A stretch of DNA of 64,000 nt from Mycolicibacterium thermoresistibile (GCF_900187065.1 NZ_LT906483.1:3100001-3164000); one strand, 5' to 3'; counted from the stretch's first letter, positions 21,095-30,894 are shown. Numbers and translations are program-made. The notes: generated from the letters alone by a model not told the origin.

Positions 21095-22770
21095 GACCGC
21101 TCCTGCGTGCCGAGACCTGGCGGGTGATCGGCGGATTTCCCGGCCTGAGCCTTCTTGGCCTGAGCCTTCTTCGCCTGAGTCTTCTTCACCGGGGTCTTCT
21201 TGGCCTGGGTCTTCTTGGCCTGACTCTTCTTCACCGGGGCCTTCTTCGCGGGGCCGCGCGGCCGGGTGTACAGCTCGGGCAGCGGCAGATGCTTACGCGG
21301 CCACGCCTTGAGCGTGTCGAGGTAGAGCTGACGGACCTCGGCGATGCGCTCGGGCAGCTCCTCCACCGTCCAGTCGTCCACCGGTATCGGCGGATACACC
21401 ACCACATCGACCTTGCCGGGATTGAAGGTGGTGGAGTTGCGGGCGGCCACCACCTCGGCATTGCGGATCACGATGGGCACGATCGGGATACCCGTCGCCA
21501 TCGCGATGCGGAACGCGCCCTTCTTGAACGGGCCCACCTCGTTGGTGTCCACCCGGGTGCCCTCGGGCGCGATCAGAATCGAAACACCCTTGGCCGCAAG
21601 CTCTTCCACCTTGCGTAGACCCTCGACCGCGGCGGTCGGATCGGACCGGTCGATGAACGCCACATCCATCACCTTGCCCAGCATGCCCAGCAGTGGGTCG
21701 TCAGCGAGCTCCTTCTTGCCGACCATGGTGAAGTTGTCCTTGACCAGCCGGCCGGCGATGACCGGATCCACCTGATTGCGGTGGTTGAAGATGAACACCG
21801 CGGGCCGCTCGGCGGTCAGGTTCTCCTCGCCGAGCACATTGAGTTCGACACCGGTGGCCGCCAGCAACAGCTTCCCCCACACCGACGTCAGAAAGTTCAC
21901 CCCGGCGCGACGACTGCGGCTGAGCAGCCCCACACCCACCGCCCCTGCCGCCACCGGCAGCAACGACGCCACCCCGACCGCGGTGCGCACCTGCGAGACG
22001 GGGTTGCTCCCCCGCCGGCTGGTGAACCGCAGGATCGGCCAGCCGCGTTTGGCCGCCACCGACGCCATCTTCCCGGCCGGGTTGGTGGGCCGCGGATTGC
22101 CGACCAGATACATCAGCGCGACGTCTTCGTCGCCGTCGGCGTAGAAGTAGCTCCTGGACAGGTCGATACCGCGCTCGGCGGCGAAAGCCTGTACCGCACG
22201 GGCCTTTCCCGGGCCCCAGATGATCGGGCGATTCACTTCTCCGGTGATGCAACCGTTCTCGTCCACCTCGAACTTGTTGCTGAGGATGTTCTCGATACCG
22301 AGGTAGCGGGCCACCGGCTCGACCTGCACCGTCAACGCCGACGAACTGAGCACCACGGTGTGTCCACGGGCCTGATGGGCGCGGACGAGTTCGCGCATCT
22401 CCGGGTAGATGCGGTTCTGGATCTTCTGCACGAACAACCGTTCGGCGAGCTCGTCGATATCGGAAAGTGAACTGCCGCGCAGCATCCGGGCACCCCTGCC
22501 GATCAGATCCTCGAACTCCGCACGGCCGAGCTGATGGTTGAGGCCGGCCTGGACCAGCCCGATGAACTCGCCGACGCTGAGTTCACGCCGCCGCAGCCGC
22601 TCCCGCGTCATGATCACCCCGGTGAACCCGGCCACCAGGGTGCCGTCCAGGTCGAAGAACGCGCCGATCTCGGGTCCGGGAGGGCTGGCTTCGATCTCGG
22701 CGACCGAACCCGGCAGCCGCAGCGTGCGCTCCTCCTCGTCGCGCTCGGCGCGGCGGTCCTCCGCGGTCAT
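21091..22770 (-). CDS. plsC: HAD-like phosphatase fused to 1-acylglycerol-3-phosphate acyltransferase (PlsC-type)
   Basis: A 559-residue bifunctional protein. The N-terminal HAD-IB hydrolase has DLDGT with nucleophile Asp40 and Asp42 and a GDEDVA-type motif. The central LPLAT domain has NHRNQVD with His330 and Asp335, then EGTR. The C-terminus is a lysine-rich low-complexity tail of repeated KKTQAKK/KKTPVKK units, likely membrane- or nucleic-acid-binding. Rv2483c has the same fusion. Likely reaction: acylation of lysophosphatidic acid; the HAD part could dephosphorylate a lipid or serine-type phosphate. Both ends are joined by ATGA overlaps to the WS/DGAT gene (upstream) and plsB (downstream). 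Confidence 0.88.
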   Translation of the reverse strand: MTAEDRRAERDEEERTLRLPGSVAEIEASPPGPEIGAFFDLDGTLVAGFTGVIMTRERLRRRELSVGEFIGLVQAGLNHQLGRAEFEDLIGRGARMLRGSSLSDIDELAERLFVQKIQNRIYPEMRELVRAHQARGHTVVLSSSALTVQVEPVARYLGIENILSNKFEVDENGCITGEVNRPIIWGPGKARAVQAFAAERGIDLSRSYFYADGDEDVALMYLVGNPRPTNPAGKMASVAAKRGWPILRFTSRRGSNPVSQVRTAVGVASLLPVAAGAVGVGLLSRSRRAGVNFLTSVWGKLLLAATGVELNVLGEENLTAERPAVFIFNHRNQVDPVIAGRLVKDNFTMVGKKELADDPLLGMLGKVMDVAFIDRSDPTAAVEGLRKVEELAAKGVSILIAPEGTRVDTNEVGPFKKGAFRIAMATGIPIVPIVIRNAEVVAARNSTTFNPGKVDVVVYPPIPVDDWTVEELPERIAEVRQLYLDTLKAWPRKHLPLPELYTRPRGPAKKAPVKKSQAKKTQAKKTPVKKTQAKKAQAKKAQAGKSADHPPGLGTQERS

Positions 22771-24266
22771 CGCATCGCGCTTTCACTCGGCACCACGGCA
22801 TTCGACATCAGGGCCTCGAGCCGGGCGGGGTCGACCTCGAAGGATGCGGGTTCGGCGCGACCGTCCCCGCCGAGCGCGAGCACCTCGTTGAAACCGGCGA
22901 GCAGACAGTGGGCGAACAACCGGGCGTCGGTGATCGCGGCGCGGTCGTACCGGGCGGTGACGGTGAAGTAGCCGCTGCGCGACACCAGGACCACCATCAT
23001 CGCCACCCCCGGCAGCGGGCCGAGCCCGTACTGGCGCAGCACTTTCGCCCCCGCGATGTAGGTGTCCTCCAGGATCACCGGGACGTTGCTGGCCTGGACG
23101 TCGGAATTGACCACCGTCCCCGCCAGCGCCTCCAGCACGGTGTCCGGAAGCAGACTGCCCACCGGAGCCACCATGCCGAGCAGATCCAGCGCCCGTTCCT
23201 CACGTTTGCGGGTCATCTGTGCGCGCACATCCTGCATGCGGTCCACCGGATCGACGATGCCGATGGGTGCTGCCAGATTCACCCCGGTGAACCGGTTGCC
23301 GCCGGCCGGATCGGCGTCGGAGCGCAGGTTGACCGGGACCGCCATCGGCAACGTGTCGACCGGCACCCCGAGCGCGTCGTGATAGAGCCGCAGCGCACCG
23401 CACAGGCCGGTCAGATAGGCGTCGTTGATCGACCCCCCACCGGCTTTCGCCGCCTTGCGCAGATCCTCGAACCGGATGTCGATCGCACCGGTCCGGGATG
23501 CCAGGCTGCGGCGGCGCAGGATCGGTGAGGGCTCGGCGACCGGGGTGACCAACCGGGCACTCGACGCCGCGTAGTCCAGCACGCCCTCGACGGTGGCCCG
23601 CGGATCCCGCAGCGTCTTTCCGACCGCACGGACGGTGTCGCCGAGCAACCCACGCACACCGCGCACCACCGACCGGGGCAGCCTGCCGACACCCTCCCAC
23701 ATCAGATCGTTGGGTGTGAGGTCCTGCGGGATGGGCAGCGGGGGCTCCTTGCCCGGCGGCGGGTCCCGTTCGAAGTCGTAGATGCTGGCGAACATCTCCA
23801 CCCCGCCGACACCGTCGGTGACCGCGTGGCTGAGATGCAGCATGGTGGCGGCGCGGCCGTCGCGCAGCCCCTCCACCAACGTCGCCGTCCACAGCGGCCG
23901 GGAGATGTCCAGCGGCGACTGCATATCCACCTCGGCGAGGTCGAACACCTGCCGCAGGGTCCCGGGCTCGGGCACCCTCACCCGGCGCACGTGGTAGTCC
24001 AGGTTGAAGTCCGGGTCGACGACCCAGCGGGCCGGTGCGGTCGGCAGCGTCGGCATGACCACCTTCTGGCGCAGCCGAAGAACCCGGCGGGACGCGTGGT
24101 CGAATCGGGTGCGGAACCGGTCCCAGTCCGGGGTGGTGTCGAGCAGTTCGACCGCCATGATGCCCGAGCGGGTCCGCGGGTTGGCTTCGCCGCGGTGCAG
24201 GATCTGGTCCAAACCGCTGAGTTCCTCGGGTAGCCCGGCCGCGTCCAACTCCGGCACATCGCTCAT
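22767..24266 (-). CDS. Wax ester synthase/diacylglycerol acyltransferase (WS/DGAT)
   Basis: A 499-residue WS/DGAT-family acyltransferase, counterpart of Rv2484c. These enzymes use acyl-CoA to make triacylglycerol or wax esters at the membrane or lipid droplet. The active-site motif reads SHAVTDG (146-152): the catalytic His147 and Asp151 are kept, but the first His of the canonical HHxxxDG is Ser. The C-terminal domain has the usual NLRSD and SNVP motifs. It starts at ATG 24266 with GGAGAG upstream. As first gene of the WS/DGAT-HAD/PlsC-PlsB operon it suggests a dedicated glycerolipid-storage unit. The next divergent feature is tRNA-Arg. Confidence 0.9.
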   Translation of the reverse strand: MSDVPELDAAGLPEELSGLDQILHRGEANPRTRSGIMAVELLDTTPDWDRFRTRFDHASRRVLRLRQKVVMPTLPTAPARWVVDPDFNLDYHVRRVRVPEPGTLRQVFDLAEVDMQSPLDISRPLWTATLVEGLRDGRAATMLHLSHAVTDGVGGVEMFASIYDFERDPPPGKEPPLPIPQDLTPNDLMWEGVGRLPRSVVRGVRGLLGDTVRAVGKTLRDPRATVEGVLDYAASSARLVTPVAEPSPILRRRSLASRTGAIDIRFEDLRKAAKAGGGSINDAYLTGLCGALRLYHDALGVPVDTLPMAVPVNLRSDADPAGGNRFTGVNLAAPIGIVDPVDRMQDVRAQMTRKREERALDLLGMVAPVGSLLPDTVLEALAGTVVNSDVQASNVPVILEDTYIAGAKVLRQYGLGPLPGVAMMVVLVSRSGYFTVTARYDRAAITDARLFAHCLLAGFNEVLALGGDGRAEPASFEVDPARLEALMSNAVVPSESAMR

Positions 24267-24402
24267 CTGGTGTCGCTCTCCTCGGTCGCGCCTCCCCCGG
24301 CTTCGCCCACCACGCTAGCCCGCGGCGATGCGCCTCGGAGCGCATTTTGGGGCGTCGCGACAAGCCTGTGACCCGCCCGGCACGCTAGACTTCAGGCCCG
24401 TT

Positions 24403-24476
<74 letters not shown>

Positions 24477-24611
24477 CTCATGTGCGAAGCGCCGCGACAC
24501 CTCCGCGTGGGGCGGCTCGCGACGGTTGAAAGCCGCCGGAAACGGGCATGATCTTGTCCACGTCCCGGGAAGACACCCGGGGAGTATCGGCGTCCGGTGT
24601 GAGGAGACGGT

Positions 24612-25472
24612 ATGGCGGGCGGCATGGCGATGCGCGACGGCCGCAGCGGCGGCGGTGTCGACGGCCGCAGCGGCGGCGGTGTCGGGACCGATTCCCGGGG
24701 CCGGCTGCTGTTGCCGCCGGCGGTGAGCCTGGCCACCGCGGCCACCCTGCTGGTCAACTATCTGGCCAACGCGTTGCCGATCAACGGTCAGCGCACCGGC
24801 GATGTCACCCGGCGCATCGACGTGTACTTCGCGCCGGCCGGCTATGTGTTCTCCATCTGGTCGATCATCTATCTGGGCCTGCTCGCCTACAGCGTCTACT
24901 TGGGTTTCGTCCTGATGCGTCGCCGGCGCGACAGTGGCGCCGCCCGCGCCGTCGCCCCGTGGTACCTGCTGACCGCCGCGGCCAACTGCACCTGGCTGGT
25001 GGCATGGCATCACAACCGGTTCGCGGTCAGCATGGCGTTGATGCTGGTGCTGCTGGTCAGCCTGATCGTGATCTATCGCCGGCAGGCCGCCCGCCCACCC
25101 GTCTCCACCGTGGAGAAGTGGTCGGTGCACATCCCGTTCCGGGTCTACCTCGGTTGGATCTCGGTGGCGACCATCGCCAATGCGACCGTGGCCCTCGACG
25201 CCGCGGGCTGGGACGGCTTCGGCCTCTCCGAACCGACCTGGGGCGTGATCATGGTGCTGGTGGCCGCCGCCCTGGGGTTGGTGATGCTCGTGCGGTTCGC
25301 CGACACCGCCTATGCGCTGGTGCTGATCTGGGCGCTGACCGGCATCGCCGTCGAGTTGCGCGACACCACCGCGATCCTGACCGCCGCACTGGCCGGCGCG
25401 GCCGTGTTGGCGGTGGCCCTCGCCGTCACCGTCCTGCGCAGGCGCGGCGGCCGGCCGGCCCCCGCGACCTGA
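24612..25472 (+). CDS. TspO/MBR-like tryptophan-rich membrane protein
   Basis: A 286-residue membrane protein with about seven hydrophobic helices. The segment YFAPAGYVFSIWSIIYLGLL matches the TspO/MBR-related family, whose members bind tetrapyrroles or act as sensors; the function of this long bacterial branch is not known. It starts at ATG 24612 with GAGGAGA upstream. The first 25 residues are a soluble Gly-rich lead containing two DGRSGGGV units encoded by a perfect 24-bp tandem repeat, so a later start is possible but has no better ribosome-binding site. It is a single gene, downstream of tRNA-Arg and on the same strand. Confidence 0.72.
   Translation: MAGGMAMRDGRSGGGVDGRSGGGVGTDSRGRLLLPPAVSLATAATLLVNYLANALPINGQRTGDVTRRIDVYFAPAGYVFSIWSIIYLGLLAYSVYLGFVLMRRRRDSGAARAVAPWYLLTAAANCTWLVAWHHNRFAVSMALMLVLLVSLIVIYRRQAARPPVSTVEKWSVHIPFRVYLGWISVATIANATVALDAAGWDGFGLSEPTWGVIMVLVAAALGLVMLVRFADTAYALVLIWALTGIAVELRDTTAILTAALAGAAVLAVALAVTVLRRRGGRPAPAT
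24636..24683. repeat. 24-bp tandem duplication inside the TspO-like gene
   Basis: Bases 24636-24659 repeat exactly at 24660-24683, encoding DGRSGGGV twice near the N-terminus. Confidence 0.9.
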
Positions 25473-25523
25473 TCGGGCACCGTTGTCGGCAAGTTTCCGC
25501 CGTTCAATATCGTCACGCTGACC

Positions 25524-25566
25524 AGCAAATGTTGCTACGTTGACGTCGTTCAGCAATGTCGCTGAA
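25524..25566 (+). promoter_or_regulatory. Two small palindromes upstream of the 25576 gene
   Basis: AGCAA-ATG-TTGCT (25524-25536) and TTCAGC-AATGTC-GCTGAA (25549-25566) are both perfect inverted repeats. The second ends ten bases before the chosen GTG start and reaches the ribosome-binding site. Candidate operator or mRNA structure. Confidence 0.4.
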
Positions 25567-25575
25567 GGAGTTGAC

Positions 25576-26715
25576 GTGGCCCCGGTTCCAGTGGTCGGCC
25601 CGGCACATCCGCCACGCAGCGGTGTGCGCCGGTTCCCTCGGCTCTGCGCCTGGGTGGCCGTGGTGTGCATCGCCACCGCGGCGGTGGTCGCCCCGCCGGG
25701 CCCCGCCGAGTCCCGCCTCGGGATCTTCTCTGCGGACGGCCCCGGCGCGGGGCCGATGACCCTGACTGTCGCGGCGCTGCCCCTCGCCGACCGTTACGAC
25801 GAGCTGCGCCCACTGCTCAATCACCGCGCGGCACAACTGCACTGGGTGACGCAGTTCCTCCCGGTGCCGGGCAATGTCCGGTTCCACACCTGGGCCTTCT
25901 ACACCCACGTCGTCGACCCAGTGGTCGCCAGTGCCGTGCGCAACGCCGCGAACGTCATCGACGGCGCCGCATCCGTGGACACGGCGTTGGAACGCCTGGC
26001 CGTGGACACCCGCGCCGCCCTGCGGGACTTCGTGGCCGCCGAATTGTCCGGGCACACCAATGTGGTTCCGCCGGACTCGGATGCAAACGGCGCCGTCACA
26101 CCGTGGCTGTACTGGGCCATCGAGGTCGCCACGGCCCCGCTGTACTACCTGCCGGTGCCGTCCGCGCTGATCGTCCAGGTGCCGATCGTGGCGCGATTCG
26201 CGGTCGACGTCGCCGCCGGCATCGCGGAGAACCTGTCAGCGGTGCTCCACGGCACGCGGACGCCGCATGATGCGTTGCGCAACCTCGCCGAAGTCGTCCA
26301 GACCGAGGCCGTGCCCCGGCTGATCGCCGCCGAGCGGGCCGTGTTCACCCCGCCGCCTCCGCCCGACACCCCGTCGAACCGACCGCCGGATGACGACTCC
26401 CTTCCGGCCCCTCTTCCGGCCCCTGCCCCGGCGACGAAGAGCGCCGCCGCGCTCCGCGTCGACGACCCGACCGGACCGAGGCGCCACCCACGGGGGATCC
26501 GGCCCCGGCCGTCCCGGTCCCACCCGTCCGGACCCCCGGTCTCGGACCGTGGCGGGACACAGCCTGATCAGACTGCTCAGACCGTCCCGCGCGGCGTGCA
26601 CCGTCCGCCACGGTGGCACCGCGCCGACCTCGGTGCCGGCATCGGCGGTGGTGTCGGCACCGGCGGCGCACCTGCGCCGACACCGGATACCGGACCCGCC
26701 GGCGACCCGGGCTGA
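25576..26715 (+). CDS. Uncharacterised secreted or membrane-anchored protein with a Pro-rich tail
   Basis: A 379-residue protein I cannot assign. A hydrophobic segment at about residues 23-41 (CAWVAVVCIATAAVVAPPG) after basic residues looks like a signal peptide or anchor. The central region (about 75-240) is alpha-helical and resembles mycobacterial PE-PPE-adjacent exported proteins only in general composition. From about residue 255 it is Pro/Arg-rich and low-complexity, ending in a Gly-rich stretch. I chose GTG 25576 because AAGGAG lies just upstream; TTG 25540 is the longer alternative. Codon bias weakens around 26450 and a Pro-rich reading in another frame is equally plausible there, so the tail could be frameshifted. 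Function unknown. Confidence 0.6.
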   Translation: MAPVPVVGPAHPPRSGVRRFPRLCAWVAVVCIATAAVVAPPGPAESRLGIFSADGPGAGPMTLTVAALPLADRYDELRPLLNHRAAQLHWVTQFLPVPGNVRFHTWAFYTHVVDPVVASAVRNAANVIDGAASVDTALERLAVDTRAALRDFVAAELSGHTNVVPPDSDANGAVTPWLYWAIEVATAPLYYLPVPSALIVQVPIVARFAVDVAAGIAENLSAVLHGTRTPHDALRNLAEVVQTEAVPRLIAAERAVFTPPPPPDTPSNRPPDDDSLPAPLPAPAPATKSAAALRVDDPTGPRRHPRGIRPRPSRSHPSGPPVSDRGGTQPDQTAQTVPRGVHRPPRWHRADLGAGIGGGVGTGGAPAPTPDTGPAGDPG

Positions 26716-26738
26716 CCCGTTCGGACTAGGCTGGGTCG

Positions 26739-27491
26739 GTGTCTGATCCGGTGCTGATGCAGGTGGATGATCGGGTCGCGGTCATCACCGTCAACGATCC
26801 CGACCGGCGCAATGCCGTCACCTTTGAGATGTCCGCGGCGCTGCGCCGCGCGGTCGAACAGGCCCAGGCCGATCCCGAGGTGCACGCGGTGATCGTCACC
26901 GGCGCCGGCAAGGCGTTCTGCGCCGGTGCGGACCTGAGCGCCCTGGGCGAGGCCACCGCCGAGGGGCTGCGCACGATCTACGACGGCTTCCTGGCCGTCG
27001 CCGACTGCACCCTGCCGACCATCGCCGCGGTCAACGGCCCGGCCGTCGGCGCCGGACTGAACCTCGCGCTGGCCGCCGACGTGCGCATCGCCGGCCCCCG
27101 CGCCCTGTTCGACGCCCGCTTCCAGAAACTCGGCATCCACCCCGGCGGCGGGGCGACCTGGATGCTGCAGCGGGCCGTCGGCCCGCAGGCCGCCCGCGCG
27201 GCGCTGCTGTTCGGGATGAGCTTCGACGCCGACGCCGCGGTGCGCCACGGCCTGGCGTTGAGCGTCGCCGACGATCCCGTCGCCGCCGCCCGCGACCTGG
27301 CCGCCGGCCCGGCGCAGGCCCCCCGTGAGGTCGTCCTCGCCACCAAGGCCTCCATGCGGGCCACCGCCAACCCCGGCGTCGTCGACACCGACCAGCACCG
27401 CATCGCCGTCGACACCGAGATCGGCCCCCAGGCGGCCTCCATCGAATCACCCGAATTCGCCCGCCGCCTCGCCACCGCACGCCGCCGATGA
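26739..27491 (+). CDS. Enoyl-CoA hydratase/isomerase family protein (EchA14-like)
   Basis: A 250-residue crotonase-fold protein. Oxyanion-hole segments are [15 protein letters not shown] and [21 protein letters not shown]. Both places where classical hydratases carry a catalytic Glu look replaced: the helix before GIHPGGG reads ARFQKLG, and the next helix reads ARAALLFG. Isomerase, dehalogenase or binding-only activity is therefore as likely as hydration (inference). The size and surroundings fit Rv2486 (echA14). It starts at GTG 26739, 23 bases after the upstream gene, and may be co-transcribed with it. Confidence 0.82.
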   Translation: MSDPVLMQVDDRVAVITVNDPDRRNAVTFEMSAALRRAVEQAQADPEVHAVIVTGAGKAFCAGADLSALGEATAEGLRTIYDGFLAVADCTLPTIAAVNGPAVGAGLNLALAADVRIAGPRALFDARFQKLGIHPGGGATWMLQRAVGPQAARAALLFGMSFDADAAVRHGLALSVADDPVAAARDLAAGPAQAPREVVLATKASMRATANPGVVDTDQHRIAVDTEIGPQAASIESPEFARRLATARRR

Positions 27492-27544
27492 CGTGCCGAC
27501 GCTGCGCTGAATCGCGCTTTCGCCGGGTCGTGCGGTTCCGCGCG

Positions 27545-27593
27545 GCGTCAACTCAGGAAGAGCGTCAGCGCAGGGAGAGCGTCAGCGCAGGAA
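27545..27593. repeat. 17-bp tandem repeat across the bkdC stop codon
   Basis: Two near-identical 17-base units, GAGCGTCAGCGCAGGRA, at 27560-27576 and 27577-27593, preceded by a decayed copy at 27545-27559. The stop codon of bkdC lies in the last unit, and the other copies are downstream of it. Confidence 0.85.
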
Positions 27594-28772
27594 CAGCAAT
27601 GCCCGCGACGGGGATTCGATGAGCCCGCGCAGCTCGTCGAGGAACGCCGCGACCTGTGCGCCGTCGGCGACACGGTGGTCGAACGCACAGGTCAACGTCA
27701 TGGTCGGGCGGGCCACCACGGCGTCGTCGATGACCACCGGCCGGGGTTTGATCATCCCCATGCCCAGGATCGCTGCCTCCGGGTAGTTGATCACCGGCAC
27801 CCCGTCGTCGAGTCCGAGGGCGCCGAAGTTCGACACCGTGAACGTCGACCCGGTCAGCTCGGCCGGCGTCAGGGTGCCGGCCCGGGCCCGGTCGACCAGC
27901 CGCTCCACCGCCGCGCCGAGCTGCGGCAACGTCATCCGGTGGGCGTCGGCGACCACCGGCACGAGCAACCCGCGCGGCGCGGACACCGCGATCCCCAGAT
28001 GCACCGCCCGGTGCCGGTGGATGCGGGGTCCATCGTCGGTGTCCCGCCAGGTGGCGTTGAGGTTCGGATGGTGTTGCAGCGCAATACCCAGCAGCCGCAG
28101 GGTCAGCACGAACGGTGTGACGGTGCGCTCCCCGAGCTGTGCGCAGAGCTCCAGCAGCGCACGGCAGTCCACCTCCACGCGGCCATGGGCGTCCGGTATC
28201 TCCCTGCGCGACTGCGTCATCCGACGCGCCATCGCCGCCTGCACCGCACCCACCTCGACCACGTCGGCGGCATCGGCGGGAGCTGCGGGAGCGTCGGCGC
28301 CGTCGGCACCGGCGGCGGCCAGCACGTCCTGGCGGGTGATGACGCCGTCCGGGCCGGAGCCCGGCGCCACCGCGGTCAGGTCCACTCCGAGGTCGGCGGC
28401 CAGTCTGCGCACCGGCGGTTTGGCCCGGGGCCGCCCGGTCGCCCGGTGCGGGGTGCGCCGGCTGGTGTCCATCGCGTCGTCCGCGCCGTAACCGACCAGC
28501 ACCGGGTCCCGGTCGGCACCCGCGGACGACGTCTCGATGCGGACCAACACCGCGCCGACCGGCAGGGTCTCGCCCGCCGCGCCCCCGAGTTCGACGATGC
28601 GGCCGGCGTACGGGCTGGGAATCTCCACCTCGGCCTTGTTGGTCTCCACGGTGCACAGCGGCTGGTTGAGTTCGACCTCGTCGCCGACCGTCACCGACCA
28701 GTCGGTGATGGTGGCGTCCTCGAGGCCTTCACCGAGGTCCGGCAGGAGGAATTCGCGGATGCTGCCGTTCAT
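27582..28772 (-). CDS. bkdC: Branched-chain keto-acid dehydrogenase E2 (dihydrolipoyl acyltransferase)
   Basis: A 396-residue E2 component. An N-terminal lipoyl domain carries Lys46 (VETNKAEVE). A peripheral-subunit-binding segment follows ([14 protein letters not shown]). The C-terminal acyltransferase domain has FDHRVADG, with catalytic His366 and Asp370. It transfers the branched acyl group from E1-bound thiamine diphosphate to CoA. It starts at ATG 28772, overlapping the E1-beta stop by four bases. It is the last gene of the minus-strand block; the E3 (lipoamide dehydrogenase) is not encoded here and must come from elsewhere. Rv2495c counterpart. Confidence 0.93.
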   Translation of the reverse strand: MNGSIREFLLPDLGEGLEDATITDWSVTVGDEVELNQPLCTVETNKAEVEIPSPYAGRIVELGGAAGETLPVGAVLVRIETSSAGADRDPVLVGYGADDAMDTSRRTPHRATGRPRAKPPVRRLAADLGVDLTAVAPGSGPDGVITRQDVLAAAGADGADAPAAPADAADVVEVGAVQAAMARRMTQSRREIPDAHGRVEVDCRALLELCAQLGERTVTPFVLTLRLLGIALQHHPNLNATWRDTDDGPRIHRHRAVHLGIAVSAPRGLLVPVVADAHRMTLPQLGAAVERLVDRARAGTLTPAELTGSTFTVSNFGALGLDDGVPVINYPEAAILGMGMIKPRPVVIDDAVVARPTMTLTCAFDHRVADGAQVAAFLDELRGLIESPSRALLFLR

Positions 28773-29800
28773 GGATAGCCCAACGACCGTTCCACGCAGT
28801 CCAGCAGCCGGTCCGGGCCGGGCAGCCACAGCTTCTCCAGCCGGGCCGGCGGGTACGGGGTGTCGAACCCGGTGGCGCGCAGTACCGGGGCCTCCAGGTC
28901 GTAGAACAGCTCCTCGGTGATCCGGGCGGCCAGTTCGGCACCGAACCCGAGGGTTCTCGGTCCCTCGTGCAGCACGACGGCCCGTCCGGTCCGGCGCACC
29001 GATTCCGCGATGGTGTCGAAGTCCAGCGGGTTCAGCGACCGCAGGTCGACCACCTCCAGGCTCCACCCGTGGGTGTCGGCCGCCAGCTCGGCGGCCGACA
29101 GCGCGGTGGTGACCAGCGACCCGTACGTGATCACCGTGACGTCCGTGCCGCTGCGGGCCACCGCGGCGCGGCCCAGCGGCCCGGCCGGTGTCGTGGTGTC
29201 GACCGGTCCGCGCGCCCAGTACCGACGTTTGGGTTCGAGGTAGATGACCGGGTCAGGGCAGGTGATCGCGTGCCGCAGCAGCCAGTAGGCGTCCGCGGGG
29301 GTTCCCGGTGCGACCACCTTGAGCCCGGCGGTGTGCAGCCAGTACGTCTCGGTGGACTCCGAATGGTGTTCCACCGCACCGATTCCGCCGAACGACGGTA
29401 TCCGCACCGTCACCCGCATCTCGACGTCCCCGCGGGTGCGCATCCGGTACTTGGCCAGGTGGCTGACGATCTGGTCGAACGCCGGATAGGAGAACCCGTC
29501 GAACTGGATCTCGGGCACCGGCACGAAACCCCGGATCGCCAGTCCGATGGCGATGCCGATGATCGCCGACTCCGCCAGCGGGGTGTCGAAACACCGTTCT
29601 TCCCCGAAGGCGGCGGACAGACCGTCGGTGACCCGGAAGACCCCGCCCAGCCGCGCGACGTCCTGGCCGAACACCAACACCCGCTGATCGGCGGCCATCG
29701 CATCGTGCAGGGCGCGGTTCACCGCCTGGGCCAATGTCAGCTCCGGCACCGGCGGCCGGGCCGTCACCAGCGGTCGTTCGATGAGTTGAGTCACGGTCAT
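28769..29800 (-). CDS. bkdB: Branched-chain keto-acid dehydrogenase E1 beta subunit
   Basis: A 343-residue transketolase-like E1 beta chain ([20 protein letters not shown], then [17 protein letters not shown]). It pairs with the alpha chain to form the thiamine-diphosphate site that decarboxylates branched 2-keto acids from Leu, Ile and Val. Its C-terminal half has the usual transketolase C-domain (VTVITYGS near the middle). The start ATG at 29800 overlaps the bkdA stop (ATGA), and its stop overlaps the bkdC start, so E1 alpha, E1 beta and E2 are made in step. Rv2496c counterpart. Confidence 0.93.
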   Translation of the reverse strand: MTVTQLIERPLVTARPPVPELTLAQAVNRALHDAMAADQRVLVFGQDVARLGGVFRVTDGLSAAFGEERCFDTPLAESAIIGIAIGLAIRGFVPVPEIQFDGFSYPAFDQIVSHLAKYRMRTRGDVEMRVTVRIPSFGGIGAVEHHSESTETYWLHTAGLKVVAPGTPADAYWLLRHAITCPDPVIYLEPKRRYWARGPVDTTTPAGPLGRAAVARSGTDVTVITYGSLVTTALSAAELAADTHGWSLEVVDLRSLNPLDFDTIAESVRRTGRAVVLHEGPRTLGFGAELAARITEELFYDLEAPVLRATGFDTPYPPARLEKLWLPGPDRLLDCVERSLGYP

Positions 29801-30894
29801 CCCCTCCCGTCCCGCCGCCGACAGCCCAGTTCGGCCAGCAGCTCATCGCGTTGCCGGGCGAGATCCGGGGTGATGTCGGAGAAGACCGTGTCGAACACCT
29901 CGGCGATGTCGATATCCGGTGCGCCGACCACCGCGTCACGCAGTTCGGTGCGCAACCGCGACGATTCGGCGGCGACGTGCTCCTCGAGGTGATCGGTCCA
30001 CACGCCGACCGCGGTCAGATAGTCGCGGTAGCGCGACAGCGGATCCAGCGCCGCCCAGTGCTGCAGCTCCGCCTCGGACCGGTACCGGGTCGGGTCGTCG
30101 GAGGTGGTGTGCGGACCCATGCGGTAGGTGACCGCCTCGATGAGGGTGGGCCCGCCGCCGGTTCGGGCGCGTTCGACGGCCTCGGCCATGACCGCGTAGC
30201 AGGCCAGCACGTCGTTGCCGTCGACTCGGATGCCCGGCATGCCGTATCCGACACCGCGGTGGGCCAGGGTGGGCGCGGCGTGCTGCCGGCTGACCGGAAC
30301 CGAGATGGCCCAGCCGTTGTTCTGCACGAAGAACACGCACGGCGCCCGGTACACCGCCGCGAGGTTCAGCGCTTCGTGGGCATCGCCCTCGCTGGTCGCG
30401 CCGTCGCCGAGGAACGCCACCGTCACCGAATCCTCCCCGAGCCGCTGGGCGGCCATCGCCGCGCCGACGGCGTGCAGGGTGTGGGTGGCGATCGGGATCG
30501 CGATCGGTGCGCACCGCTTGGCGGTGAATCCCGAACCGCCGTGCCAGCTGCCCCGCCACACCTCGGCGAGCTGCTGCGGGGTGATGCCGCGGGTCAGGAA
30601 CGCGCCGAGCTCGCGGTACTGCGGGAACAGCCAGTCGATGTCGCGCAGGCACGCCGCGGCGCCGACCTGGGCGGCCTCCTGCCCACGGCATGACGGATAC
30701 AGCGCCAGTTCGCCCTGGCGTTGCAGGTTGACGAATTCGGCGTCGAGATCACGGGTGACGACCATGAGCTCATACAGGCGGCGCAGGACGCCGGGCGGCA
30801 GGTCACGGGAGTATCGGTGCTCGTCGGTCGCCGTTCCGTCCGGCGCGACGAGCTGCACCGACGCTTCACAATCGAGGACGCCGGGGTGTCCCAT
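29797..30894 (-). CDS. bkdA: Branched-chain keto-acid dehydrogenase E1 alpha subunit
   Basis: A 365-residue E1 alpha chain binding thiamine diphosphate through the GDGATSEGD...NN motif (GDGATSEGDAHEALN, then FFVQNNGWA). The motif YPSCRGQEAAQVG near the N-terminus is typical of the family. The start ATG at 30894 has a strong GAGGAGG site. The 102 bases before it (30895-30996) form the only sizeable gap in the accD1-to-bkdC block, so a second promoter could lie there, but no copy of the bkaR operator is visible in it. Rv2497c counterpart. Confidence 0.93.
   Translation of the reverse strand: MGHPGVLDCEASVQLVAPDGTATDEHRYSRDLPPGVLRRLYELMVVTRDLDAEFVNLQRQGELALYPSCRGQEAAQVGAAACLRDIDWLFPQYRELGAFLTRGITPQQLAEVWRGSWHGGSGFTAKRCAPIAIPIATHTLHAVGAAMAAQRLGEDSVTVAFLGDGATSEGDAHEALNLAAVYRAPCVFFVQNNGWAISVPVSRQHAAPTLAHRGVGYGMPGIRVDGNDVLACYAVMAEAVERARTGGGPTLIEAVTYRMGPHTTSDDPTRYRSEAELQHWAALDPLSRYRDYLTAVGVWTDHLEEHVAAESSRLRTELRDAVVGAPDIDIAEVFDTVFSDITPDLARQRDELLAELGCRRRDGRG

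Noticed and set aside
16580..21127. 1515-codon open frame on the plus strand
   Set aside because: Antisense to the CopD-CtaG and plsB genes; the composition (His/Arg/Gln-rich) is the usual mirror of GC-rich coding DNA and no domain is recognisable.
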